DNA from: Maritalea mobilis
GTDB lineage: Bacteria > Pseudomonadota > Alphaproteobacteria > Rhizobiales > Devosiaceae
Length of the DNA stretch: 64,000 nt
NCBI RefSeq assembly: GCF_004363175.1
Contig: NZ_SNYR01000001.1
Coordinates: 186,001-250,000 of the forward strand
Direction: 5' to 3'
The notes below the pieces were generated by a model. The model was not told the origin of the DNA. It saw only the letters and a program-made list of their open reading frames with translations, and ran no database searches. Numbering within the stretch: the first letter of the stretch is position 1; each line of letters opens with the position of its first letter. The position numbers and the translations under genes were made by a program. This document shows positions 7,631-16,693 of the stretch, one piece after another.

Positions 7631-8638
7631 GTGCGTACCTTTCTAACTTTGATCCTGCTTTTAATTGGCTTCAGCACATCTGCGTTCGCAGATACGCTTG
7701 AAACCGTGCGCGAGCGTGGCTTTGTTAAATGTGGCGCGAACCAAGGGCACCGCGGGTTCTCAAATCTCTCAACTGATGGATTTTGGACTGGCTTCGATGT
7801 TGATCTTTGCCGCGCCGTTTCCGCAGCGATATTTTCTGAGCCTAACCGCGTAGAATTCGCCGAATATCCCGGTGACGTACGCATGACTCCGCTTCGGGTA
7901 GGGGAAGTCGACCTGATGGCGCGAAACGGCTATTGGAACCTGCCGCGCGACAATCAATATGACGTGGTTTACACAGGCATCGGTTATTACGATGGCCAAG
8001 CCATCATGGTGCGCAACGAAACCCAAGTTATCTCAGCGCTTGAGTTAAAGAATGTATCGGTCTGTGTTGTCGCAGATTCACCGCAACATAACGCGATTGA
8101 ACGCTTTTTCTTCAATAACCAGATCACTTATGAAGAAGTGATGGTGGAAGATGAAGCTGATTTGCCTGGCGCATATATGTCCGGCCTCTGCGATGCGATC
8201 ACCGCATCAGCAACCGTACTGCAGGGCATCAAAATCAACGCAGTAGACCCGTCATTGCACCGTATTTTACCAGAACGTTTGAGCAAAGAACCCATGGGGC
8301 CAGTTGTGCGCAAGGGTGATATGCAGTGGCAAACAATTGTCCGCTGGGTGCTATTTGCCATGATCAATGCCGAAGAATTGGGCGTAAATTCACGCAATAT
8401 CGATACGATGATGGAAACCAAAAACCCAAGATTGCGGCGCTTGCTGGGGTTAGATGGAGAGTTTGGTCAGGCACTTGGCCTCAACGCCACGTGGGCGCAA
8501 GACATCATCCGCAATGTCGGCAATTATGGCGAGGTCTATGAGCGCAATTTTGGCAGTACGTCCGGATTGATGATCCCGCGTGGCTCTAACGAATTGTGGA
8601 CCAAAGGCGGCCTGCAATACGCACCGCCAATCCGCTAA
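7631..8638 (+). CDS. AapJ-like amino-acid binding protein (paralogue)
   Basis: This is a second HAAT solute-binding protein, 335 residues from the GTG at 7631, or 339 from a TTG at 7619. There is no ATG near the N-terminus and neither start has a good binding site. The GTG gives a neat signal peptide, LTLILLLIGFSTSAFA, then DTLETVRERG like AapJ. It parallels the first AapJ along its length (FDVDLCRAVSAAIF; ending ELWTKGGLQYAPPIR) but has diverged clearly. It probably shares the AapQMP channel with a different ligand range. It starts just after the terminator of aapP, so expression would need read-through or an unseen promoter. Confidence 0.88.
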   Translation: MRTFLTLILLLIGFSTSAFADTLETVRERGFVKCGANQGHRGFSNLSTDGFWTGFDVDLCRAVSAAIFSEPNRVEFAEYPGDVRMTPLRVGEVDLMARNGYWNLPRDNQYDVVYTGIGYYDGQAIMVRNETQVISALELKNVSVCVVADSPQHNAIERFFFNNQITYEEVMVEDEADLPGAYMSGLCDAITASATVLQGIKINAVDPSLHRILPERLSKEPMGPVVRKGDMQWQTIVRWVLFAMINAEELGVNSRNIDTMMETKNPRLRRLLGLDGEFGQALGLNATWAQDIIRNVGNYGEVYERNFGSTSGLMIPRGSNELWTKGGLQYAPPIR

Positions 8639-8645
8639 GGCGATC

Positions 8646-9005
8646 TCAATTCTCTGCAGTGCTTAGTTGTGAGCCGAAGGCTTGCTCGACTCCAACTGAA
8701 TCGAAATCAACACCATCAAGACAATAAAGGTTCACTCCATAATGCTCGGGCAGGGACCTTTTGCGGTGGAATATGTAAATGCCGCAAATTTTGCAAAAAT
8801 GATGCTTTGCGATCTTCATGTTCCATTGGTAGGTGCCTAAACACTCTTCGCCAGCCAACAGTTTGAAATGGTCTTGATGCACATCGACCATCACCGCATT
8901 TCTTTTACGGCATAGCGAACAATCGCACTTCATCACCGTGCTGAGATCACTTTCAATCTCAAATTTCACAGCCCCGCAATGACAAGATCCCTGATAAGTG
9001 GTCAT
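8646..9005 (-). CDS. GFA / CENP-V domain protein
   Basis: This 119-residue protein of the glutathione-dependent formaldehyde-activating (GFA/Mss4-like) fold has the zinc-binding cysteines in order: C8 and C10 (SCHCGAVKFE), C27, C29 and C32 (CDCSLC), then C71 and C74 (CKICG). Family members bind zinc, and few have a proven reaction, so formaldehyde activation should not be assumed. Its ATG directly abuts the stop of alaX, so it is probably the last gene of a cysK-alaX-GFA operon. It ends seven bases from the stop of the convergent binding-protein gene. Confidence 0.88.
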   Translation of the reverse strand: MTTYQGSCHCGAVKFEIESDLSTVMKCDCSLCRKRNAVMVDVHQDHFKLLAGEECLGTYQWNMKIAKHHFCKICGIYIFHRKRSLPEHYGVNLYCLDGVDFDSVGVEQAFGSQLSTAEN

Positions 9006-9743
9006 TTACTCATCCGCAAAATGTATCGCAACGCGACGATTCTGCTTGCCCTTTTTTTCCACTTTGCCCAAGCGCATGCGGCCAATTTCTTCTGTGTTGG
9101 CAACGTGCGTGCCGCCGCATGGCTGCCAGTCAATCGTTTGGTCGCCATCCAAAATGCGGATCATCCGAATTTTCCCCTGACCGGATGGTGGCTTAACCGA
9201 CATGGTTTTCACGAGGTCCGGATTGGCTTCAAGCTCTTCTTCGCTGATCCATTCCTCACGCACATCGAGATTGCGCTCAATCAGGGCATTGAGCTGTTCT
9301 GCCAAGGCGTCCTTATCCTCTGGCGGTTCAGGCATCTGAAAGTCCAGTCGCGACTTCGCAGCGCCGATTGAGCCGCCTGTGACGGGTAGTGGAATGACAA
9401 CTGACAGCAAATGCAGTGCTGTGTGCATGCGCATAAATTTATAGCGATTGTCCCAATCAATGTGTGCGGTGATCTGCTCACCGGGTTGCAGACCATGCTC
9501 GGCGCTCTCGGGCACCAAAAGACATTGGGTTTTATCCCCATCGGGATGCACGCATGTAGTGATGGCGATCTTGTCGCCATTCTCGCGTTCCAAAAAGCCG
9601 TTGTCTCCCGGCTGACCGCCGGAAGTGGCATAAAAGTTTGAGCGATCTAAAATGATGCCGCCATCCTCGTTGATAAACGAGATCGTGGCGGCAGCAGTTG
9701 TTAGGTAAGCATCTTCACGAAAAAGAAAATCAGTCTGCGTCAT
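9006..9743 (-). CDS. Free-standing alanyl-tRNA editing protein (AlaX type)
   Basis: This 245-residue protein resembles the AlaRS/ThrRS editing domain. It has the zinc motif HTALH (H107 and H111 in this numbering) and the second pair CGGTH (C209 and H213), which hydrolyse Ser- or Gly-tRNA-Ala. An N-terminal beta domain with ATSGGQPGDNG matches the AlaX-M layout. The ATG at 9743 is preferred to an in-frame TTG two codons upstream. The start lies inside the 3' end of cysK (14-base overlap), so the two are likely translationally coupled. Confidence 0.88.
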   Translation of the reverse strand: MTQTDFLFREDAYLTTAAATISFINEDGGIILDRSNFYATSGGQPGDNGFLERENGDKIAITTCVHPDGDKTQCLLVPESAEHGLQPGEQITAHIDWDNRYKFMRMHTALHLLSVVIPLPVTGGSIGAAKSRLDFQMPEPPEDKDALAEQLNALIERNLDVREEWISEEELEANPDLVKTMSVKPPSGQGKIRMIRILDGDQTIDWQPCGGTHVANTEEIGRMRLGKVEKKGKQNRRVAIHFADE

Positions 9744-10791
9744 TCTCAAAAACCGTACTCATGTCAATTTCATGAGTGTGGCTTAAGAAATCAGGCACTG
9801 GCAAGTCCTTCTCCCGCAAAAACATTGGATTATAAAGCTTGGATTGGTAGCGATTGCCATAGTCACAAAGAATAGTGACAATGGTTTTGCCCGGCCCCAA
9901 ATCACGCGCCAGTTTCACTGCGCCAGCGATGTTGATCGCGCTTGAGCCGCCCAAGCAAATGCCTTCATCCTTCAACAGATCGAAGATATAGGGCAGGGCT
10001 TCCGCGTCAGAGATTTGATAGGCGTGGTCCGGCTTGAAACCATCAAGATTAGCTGTAATCCGGCCTTGGCCAATGCCTTCGGTAATCGAACCGCCTTGCG
10101 AAGCAAATTCACCACTCGTGTAAAAGCTATAGAGCGCGGCACCCATCGGGTCCGCCAAGCCAATTTGAATGTCTTTATTGCGTTCTTTAAGCGCGTGTGA
10201 AACACCCGCCAACGTGCCGCCGGAGCCAACTGCACAAATAAACCCGTCAACTTTGCCACCAGTTTGCTCAAAGATTTCAGGGCCGGTGGTCTCAATGTGC
10301 GCTTGACGGTTGGCCACATTGTCAAACTGATTGGCCCAAATTGCCCCTTCAGGCAATTCGTTTGCCAATTTCTCGGCCAGACGACCGGAAACCTTCACAT
10401 AATTGTTTGGATTCTTATAAGGCTTCGCCGGCACTTCAATCAGCGTGGCACCAGCCAAGCGCAGCGAATCCTTTTTCTCTTTTGATTGGGTTTCTGGAAT
10501 AACGATCACAGATTTATAGCCCAAAGCGTTCGCAACCATGGAAAGGCCGATGCCTGTGTTACCCGCAGTGCCTTCCACAATAGTGCCGCCGGGCTTCAAC
10601 AAGCCCTTGCGCTCTGCATCACGCACAATATAAAGCGCGGCCCGGTCTTTCACAGACTGACCGGGGTTCAAAAACTCTGCCTTGCCCCAAATTTCGCAGC
10701 CGGTTGCTTCGGAAACGGCGTTCAAGCGAATAAGTGGCGTGTTGCCAATCGCGCCCAGAATATCTTTGTGCATGTCATTGTGCTCTGTCAT
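9730..10791 (-). CDS. cysK: Cysteine synthase (O-acetylserine sulfhydrylase)
   Basis: This 353-residue PLP enzyme makes cysteine from O-acetylserine and sulfide. IGNTPLIRLN lies near residues 15-24, the Schiff-base lysine is K48 in NPGQSVKDRAA, the substrate loop is EGTAGNTGIG, and the phosphate-binding glycine loop is AVGSGGTLAGV. It has the C-terminal extension of the longer alphaproteobacterial form. The start at 10791 has AGGA eight bases upstream; an in-frame TTG at 10890 would add a hydrophobic stretch foreign to the family. It is transcribed divergently from cysDNC and overlaps alaX. Confidence 0.92.
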   Translation of the reverse strand: MTEHNDMHKDILGAIGNTPLIRLNAVSEATGCEIWGKAEFLNPGQSVKDRAALYIVRDAERKGLLKPGGTIVEGTAGNTGIGLSMVANALGYKSVIVIPETQSKEKKDSLRLAGATLIEVPAKPYKNPNNYVKVSGRLAEKLANELPEGAIWANQFDNVANRQAHIETTGPEIFEQTGGKVDGFICAVGSGGTLAGVSHALKERNKDIQIGLADPMGAALYSFYTSGEFASQGGSITEGIGQGRITANLDGFKPDHAYQISDAEALPYIFDLLKDEGICLGGSSAINIAGAVKLARDLGPGKTIVTILCDYGNRYQSKLYNPMFLREKDLPVPDFLSHTHEIDMSTVFENDAD

Positions 10792-11203
10792 TGGAAAATC
10801 CTCTGGTGTGTTAGGCTCAAAACTAAGGAGAAGCAGAGCGCTGATCAAGCCTAGAGTGAAGAAAAGAAAAGCCTTTTTCCATTTCGCCAATAAGACAATG
10901 CGAAAAAACTAATATGGCTCGAAAACGCAAAAATCTCATTGCGCCAATCTTTGCTTTTAAAGTGCAGTGGCCCCAACCGTTAGCGCTATTCAAGGCATAT
11001 CCAGCGGGGAAATAGTTTACCCGTATAAAGTGAAATTGCGCGAAATGATTTTCCTGATCTTTAGGGGTGCTAGAGCAAAAAACCATGGAAGTTGGACTGC
11101 ACGAAAAATCGACATATACAATCATAAACCTTTGAATTTACTGCTTGTTTTGTCGTGGTGCGCTAATTATTTTGAAGTCTGTTTAAACAAGCGGACTTTA
11201 ATT
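10792..11203. other. 412-base divergent regulatory region, cysK / cysD
   Basis: It contains no credible gene. Both cysteine operons should start here. I see one candidate promoter for cysD but no recognisable riboswitch or leader peptide. The open frames that cross it are N-terminal extensions or antisense noise. Confidence 0.6.
11145..11173 (+). promoter_or_regulatory. Candidate cysD promoter
   Basis: TTGTTT (11145-11150), a 17-base spacer and TATTTT (11168-11173) would start transcription about 24 bases before cysD. The match is moderate. Confidence 0.35.
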
Positions 11204-12112
11204 ATGCCAGAAATACGTCACAGTCACCTTGACGCTTTGGAAGCGGAGAGCATTGAGATTTTTCGCGAGGTCGCGGCCAGTTTTGAGCGGCCGGTGATGA
11301 TGTATTCGATTGGCAAGGATTCAAGTGTTTTGCTGCATGTGGCACGCAAGGCGTTTTTTCCATCGAAAATTCCATTTCCGCTTTTGCATGTGGATACCAC
11401 TTTCAAGTTCCGCGAAATGATCGCTTTTCGTGATCGCATGGCCGAGCAATATGGTTTTGATTTGATCACGCACACCAACCAAGAAGGTGTGGTGGAAAAC
11501 ATCAATCCGTTTGACCATGGCTCCGCACGTTACACTGACATTATGAAAACCGTGGCTCTGCGTCAGGCGCTTAACGCTGGCCAATATGATGCAGCGATTG
11601 GCGGGGCGCGGCGCGATGAAGAAAAGTCTCGCGCCAAGGAACGTGTGTTCTCGCACCGCAATGCGCAACATGCGTGGGACCCGAAAAACCAGCGACCAGA
11701 ACTTTGGCGCTTGTTCAACACCCGTATCTCACCGGGTGAAAGCATGCGTGTGTTTCCACTGTCCAATTGGACTGAGCTGGACATCTGGACCTATATCTAC
11801 AAAGAAGAAATCGAAATCCCGTCGCTTTATCTGGCCAAGCTGCGTCCCGTGGTGGAGCGCTCTGGCACGTTGATCATGGTCGATGATGAACGCTTGCCGC
11901 TCAATGAAGGGGAAACACCGCAAGAAAAAATGGTGCGGTTTAGAACCCTTGGCTGCTATCCGCTCACTGGCGCGATTGAATCAGAAGCTGCCACCTTGCC
12001 CGAAATCATTATGGAGATGAATGCCTCACGCACGTCTGAGCGGGAAGGGCGTTTGATCGATAGTGATCAGGCTGGGTCAATGGAGAAGAAAAAACAAGAG
12101 GGCTATTTCTAA
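11204..12112 (+). CDS. cysD: Sulfate adenylyltransferase subunit 2
   Basis: This 302-residue PP-loop ATP pyrophosphatase has SIGKDSS at residues 35-41 and the C-terminal tail EGYF typical of CysD. With the GTPase CysN it makes adenosine 5'-phosphosulfate from ATP and sulfate, the first step of sulfate assimilation. The ATG at 11204 gives the standard length ([20 protein letters not shown]); a longer open frame upstream is not family sequence. Its TAA shares one base with the ATG of cysNC. Confidence 0.95.
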   Translation: MPEIRHSHLDALEAESIEIFREVAASFERPVMMYSIGKDSSVLLHVARKAFFPSKIPFPLLHVDTTFKFREMIAFRDRMAEQYGFDLITHTNQEGVVENINPFDHGSARYTDIMKTVALRQALNAGQYDAAIGGARRDEEKSRAKERVFSHRNAQHAWDPKNQRPELWRLFNTRISPGESMRVFPLSNWTELDIWTYIYKEEIEIPSLYLAKLRPVVERSGTLIMVDDERLPLNEGETPQEKMVRFRTLGCYPLTGAIESEAATLPEIIMEMNASRTSEREGRLIDSDQAGSMEKKKQEGYF

Positions 12113-14019
12113 TGAGCATCACACAACAGGCCCCACAACTGGATATTGAACAATGGCTTAGCGCCCAGACCGATAAAAGCATTTTGCGCTTTTTGACCTG
12201 CGGATCGGTGGATGATGGCAAATCAACCCTGATTGGCCGTCTTCTTTATGATAGCCAGTTGATCTTGGATGATCAGTTGGCATCGCTGCAAAAAGAAAGT
12301 CATAACCGGACCACGGGCGATGAAGGCATTGACTTCTCGCTGCTGGTGGATGGCCTAACCGCTGAGCGCGAGCAGGGCATCACCATTGACGTAGCCTATC
12401 GCTTCTTCACCACCGAAAAGCGCAAATTTATCGTCGCTGATACGCCTGGCCATGAGCAATATACCCGCAACATGGCCACTGGCGCGTCTAATGCTGACTT
12501 GGCCATTGTGTTGATCGATGCGCGCAAAGGTGTGTTGACCCAAACCAAACGCCATAGCTTTATTTTGTCTTTGATTGGCGTCAAGCATGTGGTGGCTGTG
12601 GTCAATAAGATCGACCTAGTTGATTATGACAAAGCCGTGTTTGACAAAATCGATGCAGAATATCGCGAATTTGCCGCTCAGCTGGGCTTTAAGAGCTTGG
12701 TCACTGTGCCAATCTCCGCGCTGCGCGGCGACAATATTGTCAGCAAAAGCACGCAAATGGATTGGTATAACGGTCCACAGCTGGTGCCATATCTTGAAGA
12801 GATAGATGTGGCCGAAGATCGGGTGGAACAGCCGTTCCGCTTCCCCGTACAATGGGTCAACCGCGCCAGCCTCGACTTTCGCGGATTCTCCGGCACAGTT
12901 GCGTCTGGTCAAATTAAGCCGGACGACGATGTGCTGATTGCCGCCTCGCGCAAGCCTGCCAAAATCAAACGCATTGTCACCATGGATGGTGATTTAAATG
13001 CTGCGCGGGCAGGGGATGCGGTGACCTTGGTGCTTGACCGTGAGGTGGATATCTCCCGCGGCGATGTGCTGTCCGCGCCGGGCGAAACGCCAGAATTTTC
13101 CAATCAGTTCCAAGCGCGCCTGATCTGGATGCACGAAAACCCAGCCATGGCTGGGCGGTCTTATCTGATCAAGATTGGCAGCCAAATGGTGCCGGCGACC
13201 ATCACCAAGATTAAGCAAAAAACCAATGTGAACACTTTGGAGCAGAACCCGGCCAAATGTTTGGAACTCAACGAAGTGGGCACGGTGACCATCGCGACCG
13301 ACAAGCCTATTGCCTTTGATGCCTATGCGGAAAACCCACTCACAGGCGGCTTTATCCTGATTGACCGCTTGTCCAACGCCACTTTGGGCGCAGGCACCAT
13401 TGAGTTTGGTTTGCGGCGCGCGCAAAACCTGACCTATCAGGACTTTGATGTAAACCGTCAGGTGCGGGCTGATATGAAAGGGCAAACCCCACGCATTGTG
13501 TGGTTCACCGGCCTGTCCGGCTCTGGCAAATCCACCATTGCTAATCTGCTCGAAAAGCGCATCACAGCCGAAGGTAAGCACACCTACATTCTCGACGGCG
13601 ACAATGTGCGCCACGGCCTCAATAAAGACTTGGGCTTTACCGATGAAGACCGCGTGGAAAACATCCGTCGAGTGGCAGAAGTGGCCAAACTGATGGCTGA
13701 CGCAGGCTTAATCGTCCTCGTCTCTTTCATCTCGCCCTTCAAAAACGAACGCCGCTTGGCACGCGAAGTGGCTGGCGACATCCAGTTCATCGAAGCCTAT
13801 GTGAACACCCCGCTGGAAGTATGCGCACAACGCGATCCAAAGGGCCTTTACGCCCGCGCCAAAGCAGGTGAAATCAAAAACTTCACCGGGCTAGATTCGC
13901 CATTTGAAGCCCCCGAACAAGCAGACATCACCCTCAATGCTGCAGAAAACGACCCCGTAGACCTCGCAAACGAACTCTATGATTTGCTGTTTGAAGGTCA
14001 TCAATATAGCGCACTTTAA
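12112..14019 (+). CDS. cysNC: Bifunctional sulfate adenylyltransferase subunit 1 / APS kinase
   Basis: This 635-residue fusion has an N-terminal GTPase with G1 GSVDDGKST (31-39), DTPGHEQ (110-116) and NKID (165-168), followed by EF-Tu-like beta barrels to about residue 435. The C-terminal APS kinase has Walker [10 protein letters not shown] (467-475), DGDNVRHGL (495-503) and the SFISPF segment (538-543). It regulates ATP sulfurylase by GTP hydrolysis and phosphorylates APS to PAPS. The fused form (NodQ/CysNC) is common in rhizobial relatives. It forms an operon with cysD and ends at a strong terminator. Confidence 0.95.
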   Translation: MSITQQAPQLDIEQWLSAQTDKSILRFLTCGSVDDGKSTLIGRLLYDSQLILDDQLASLQKESHNRTTGDEGIDFSLLVDGLTAEREQGITIDVAYRFFTTEKRKFIVADTPGHEQYTRNMATGASNADLAIVLIDARKGVLTQTKRHSFILSLIGVKHVVAVVNKIDLVDYDKAVFDKIDAEYREFAAQLGFKSLVTVPISALRGDNIVSKSTQMDWYNGPQLVPYLEEIDVAEDRVEQPFRFPVQWVNRASLDFRGFSGTVASGQIKPDDDVLIAASRKPAKIKRIVTMDGDLNAARAGDAVTLVLDREVDISRGDVLSAPGETPEFSNQFQARLIWMHENPAMAGRSYLIKIGSQMVPATITKIKQKTNVNTLEQNPAKCLELNEVGTVTIATDKPIAFDAYAENPLTGGFILIDRLSNATLGAGTIEFGLRRAQNLTYQDFDVNRQVRADMKGQTPRIVWFTGLSGSGKSTIANLLEKRITAEGKHTYILDGDNVRHGLNKDLGFTDEDRVENIRRVAEVAKLMADAGLIVLVSFISPFKNERRLAREVAGDIQFIEAYVNTPLEVCAQRDPKGLYARAKAGEIKNFTGLDSPFEAPEQADITLNAAENDPVDLANELYDLLFEGHQYSAL

Positions 14020-14051
14020 CGTTCGGATAGCGAACAATAATAATACTGAAT

Positions 14052-14077
14052 AAGGCGGCCAAATGGCCGCCTTTTTT
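14052..14077 (+). terminator. Terminator of cysD-cysNC
   Basis: AAGGCGGCC (14052-14060) pairs with GGCCGCCTT (14065-14073) over AAAT, followed by four more T. The A-rich 5' side is short, but the stem overlaps the stop of the convergent amidohydrolase gene and may serve both. Confidence 0.88.
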
Positions 14078-15581
14078 ATTGAACAAAATTCACTTCAAGT
14101 TCCATGAGCCTTTGGTCAAGCATTGCACGGTCGTAAAACTGGCCCGCCAACATAACGCCCTCGATTGTTTTCACATTTGCGATGTCATCAATTGGGTTAT
14201 GATTGAGCAGGATTACATCTGCCAGCTTCCCATCATTGATACCGCCAAGTTCTTCAGTTCGCTTGAGATATTCGGCAGGAATGCTTGTGGCGCTGCGGAG
14301 TGCATCCATTGGCGAAAGACCAGCACGCACCAGCAACTCCAATTCGTGATGTGCCGAGAAGCCAGGCACCACCATACTGTCATTCGCATCTGTGCCCATC
14401 ATGACTTTGACGCCTTGATCATGGGCAAGCTTTGTCAGCTCTAACCCGCGTTCAAAGAAAGCTGGGTAGTGTTTCCGAGTGTCTTCTGGCTCATTCGCCA
14501 TGTTATCGATGTCGCGTTTCCATTCGCCCCATTGCATTTCGCCGATATATTTCAACTCATCAAGCTTGAGATAATCTGGGTCAGTGACGCGCACATCAAA
14601 CTCGCGCGTAATGTGGGTTGGGACATAATAAACATCATGCTCAACCATTGCGCTTATGGTGGCGTCGCACTGTGCTTCATCTGCAGTGGCAAGGCTTTGC
14701 TCCAATGCCATTTGATCGGTGGGATACTCAACCGATTGGTCACCCTGTGTCAGCTTAATAAAACGCGCCTTATATTCTTGCCCCCACAGGCTACAATCCC
14801 AAACAAGATCGCGCGCATGCTCCACACTGTCTATGCCCATTGCTGCGGCGTCTGCGATATCCATGGTCAGCGGAACATGGCCGCCAATTTGCAGATTATG
14901 CACCTTCGCTTGTTCAAAAATGCCCTTGGCTGCCTCGAGTGTTGTCGGGTGGTAGACTTTGATTAGATCAATATCACTTTCCGTCAGCAGGTCGACCACT
15001 GCGCGGCCCTGTTCTTCGGTGAACGGCATATATTTATCTTGGCCCTCACTGGGCAGGCGTGGCGACTTATCAGACATGACAGGTGCACTCGACACCTGCA
15101 AAATACGTGGCCCAAAACTCTCATGTGCAACATTGCTTTTATGCGCATCCTGTAAGGCATTGGCACAAAGGAACACTGGGGGACCGCCCGGCAAACAATC
15201 GCCAGCCATGTCACGCACACCGGTCACGCCATTGGCCAAAAGGAGTGTCTGGCTGGTTTCAAAAACAGGGGCAATTGTGAGATGAACATGCATGTCCACC
15301 AGCCCTGGGATCAGATAACGCCCAGTACCATCAATCTTTTGCGTCACGCCTTCCATTGGCGCGTCACCATCTAGGATTTGGGCAATTTTTCCATCGCGAA
15401 TATAAACATCTTGGTGCGCATTGACCTGTCGGCTTTCCGGGTCAATCACCGTCACATTGTCGAAAACATAATCAAATGAAACAGTGTTTTCAGTTGCCAA
15501 TGCGCTTTGCGCCAAGCTGAACCCAGCGATGACCGCACAGGCACCAGCGCCAATAGATTTTAGTGAGTGTGATTTAAACAT
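14076..15581 (-). CDS. Exported amidohydrolase-family metal enzyme
   Basis: This 501-residue protein has a signal peptide (hydrophobic core near residues 10-30, LAQSALA before the mature part). The amidohydrolase TIM barrel has the metal motif HVH (H98 and H100, in DMHVH), then IKVYHP, GGHVPL, SVEHARD and MGTDAND. The pattern resembles exported imidazolonepropionase/prolidase-like amidohydrolases; the substrate is unknown. The ATG at 15581 follows GGAGGA by seven bases, and an upstream in-frame TTG lies inside that binding site. It follows ubiV on the same strand after 195 bases with no terminator I can see. Confidence 0.88.
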   Translation of the reverse strand: MFKSHSLKSIGAGACAVIAGFSLAQSALATENTVSFDYVFDNVTVIDPESRQVNAHQDVYIRDGKIAQILDGDAPMEGVTQKIDGTGRYLIPGLVDMHVHLTIAPVFETSQTLLLANGVTGVRDMAGDCLPGGPPVFLCANALQDAHKSNVAHESFGPRILQVSSAPVMSDKSPRLPSEGQDKYMPFTEEQGRAVVDLLTESDIDLIKVYHPTTLEAAKGIFEQAKVHNLQIGGHVPLTMDIADAAAMGIDSVEHARDLVWDCSLWGQEYKARFIKLTQGDQSVEYPTDQMALEQSLATADEAQCDATISAMVEHDVYYVPTHITREFDVRVTDPDYLKLDELKYIGEMQWGEWKRDIDNMANEPEDTRKHYPAFFERGLELTKLAHDQGVKVMMGTDANDSMVVPGFSAHHELELLVRAGLSPMDALRSATSIPAEYLKRTEELGGINDGKLADVILLNHNPIDDIANVKTIEGVMLAGQFYDRAMLDQRLMELEVNFVQ

Positions 15582-15776
15582 TTTGCCGTCCTCCAATATA
15601 TGGAAGAGGTGGGCGACGTTCTCACGCTTTCAAGCATTCCCATGGCGGAAAAATACAGCAATGGCGGCTAACTGGCTGAAATATATATCTGAAAAATTTT
15701 CATTGAAGGTATCGCCGCCGAGCAGTCAGAAAGTTGGAGGTTCTGACAGAGAGAAGAGAGGCTCAGCGGCGAATTC

Positions 15777-16691
15777 CTATTCGGCGGGCACTTTGTCGTG
15801 CCATTCATATCCCGGACGTTGATGATAAAATCCGTTGGAGAAGGGGGCATCTACGCAGTCGTCACGCATCTTCTTCAATGCTTCTGAAGGACTGATGCGC
15901 CCATTCAACACATCGTTAAACGCGTGAATAGCGGTGAAGGTGCCTACGCTCTGGGGTGAAATGCGGAATCGGTTCACGCCAATAGATTGTAAGTCATCCA
16001 AACAATCGATCAAATTGAGCACTGAGTGAGACTGCGTTTGAATACCGTTCACCGTGAGAAACTTATCGCCCTCCAATGTGTCCAGCCGCATGCCATCCGG
16101 GTCTTCATCGCACACGAACAGGCAGGAATCTTTGGTGCGATTGTGGGCGCGAGCATGGTAACAGCGTGCCGAAAGCGCCAGTGAAACGCGGCCATAAACT
16201 TGGACTTCAAGTTCAACACCAAGCGGCTCAGCCGCTTGCGCAAGTGCAGCAAGACCATCGCGCGGAATTTCAGGGTTGAGACAAATTGTTGTTGCGCCAT
16301 TGGCCGCATAAACCTCAAGTGCTTCCTCATTATAGCAATTCATCAGCGGGCCAATATGGTGCGGCCCTTTGGCCATTTGCTGTAGGGCGGACACATCATT
16401 TGCTTCAATCGGAAACCCTTCAGAAATGGCAACGCGTTTGACCAAACGACGATCAATATCAGTAGTGACTTCCGAAAGCGTCGAAAAGATCACATGCTTG
16501 CCCGCATCGTGAAGGCGCTCCACCACGTCCGGTAATTGATTGTCATAAAGCGGTGCCCGCTTCGAGCAGATAACTTCGCCGATAAAAACGGTCTTTACCG
16601 GCGTTTCATCGGCAATCTTAAAGTAGAAATCCCGCCAGTCCTCCGGCGCCCAATTATATTGCACCGGGCCAAGGGTCAGCTGTGCACTCAT
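15777..16691 (-). CDS. ubiV: Oxygen-independent ubiquinone hydroxylation protein UbiV (U32 family)
   Basis: This 304-residue U32-family protein forms a complex with UbiU that hydroxylates ubiquinone precursors without oxygen. The four [4Fe-4S] cysteines expected of UbiV are all present with the right spacing: C42, C177, C190 and C194. The catalytic neighbourhood GRVSLALSARCYHA fits. It is annotated in databases as a peptidase, which is misleading. The start lies two bases after the ubiU stop, so ubiT, ubiU and ubiV form one operon. Confidence 0.93.
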   Translation of the reverse strand: MSAQLTLGPVQYNWAPEDWRDFYFKIADETPVKTVFIGEVICSKRAPLYDNQLPDVVERLHDAGKHVIFSTLSEVTTDIDRRLVKRVAISEGFPIEANDVSALQQMAKGPHHIGPLMNCYNEEALEVYAANGATTICLNPEIPRDGLAALAQAAEPLGVELEVQVYGRVSLALSARCYHARAHNRTKDSCLFVCDEDPDGMRLDTLEGDKFLTVNGIQTQSHSVLNLIDCLDDLQSIGVNRFRISPQSVGTFTAIHAFNDVLNGRISPSEALKKMRDDCVDAPFSNGFYHQRPGYEWHDKVPAE

Positions 16692-16693
16692 TT

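Noticed and set aside
10792-10890. N-terminal extension of cysK with a hydrophobic segment
   Set aside because: It would start at a TTG without a binding site and is foreign to the family. The ATG at 10791 has AGGA at the right distance.
10967-11203. N-terminal extension of cysD
   Set aside because: The standard CysD length is reached from 11204 and the extension is not family sequence.
14944-14976. TTTGATTAGATCAA resembling an FNR box
   Set aside because: It lies inside the amidohydrolase coding region with a three-base spacer, not at a promoter.
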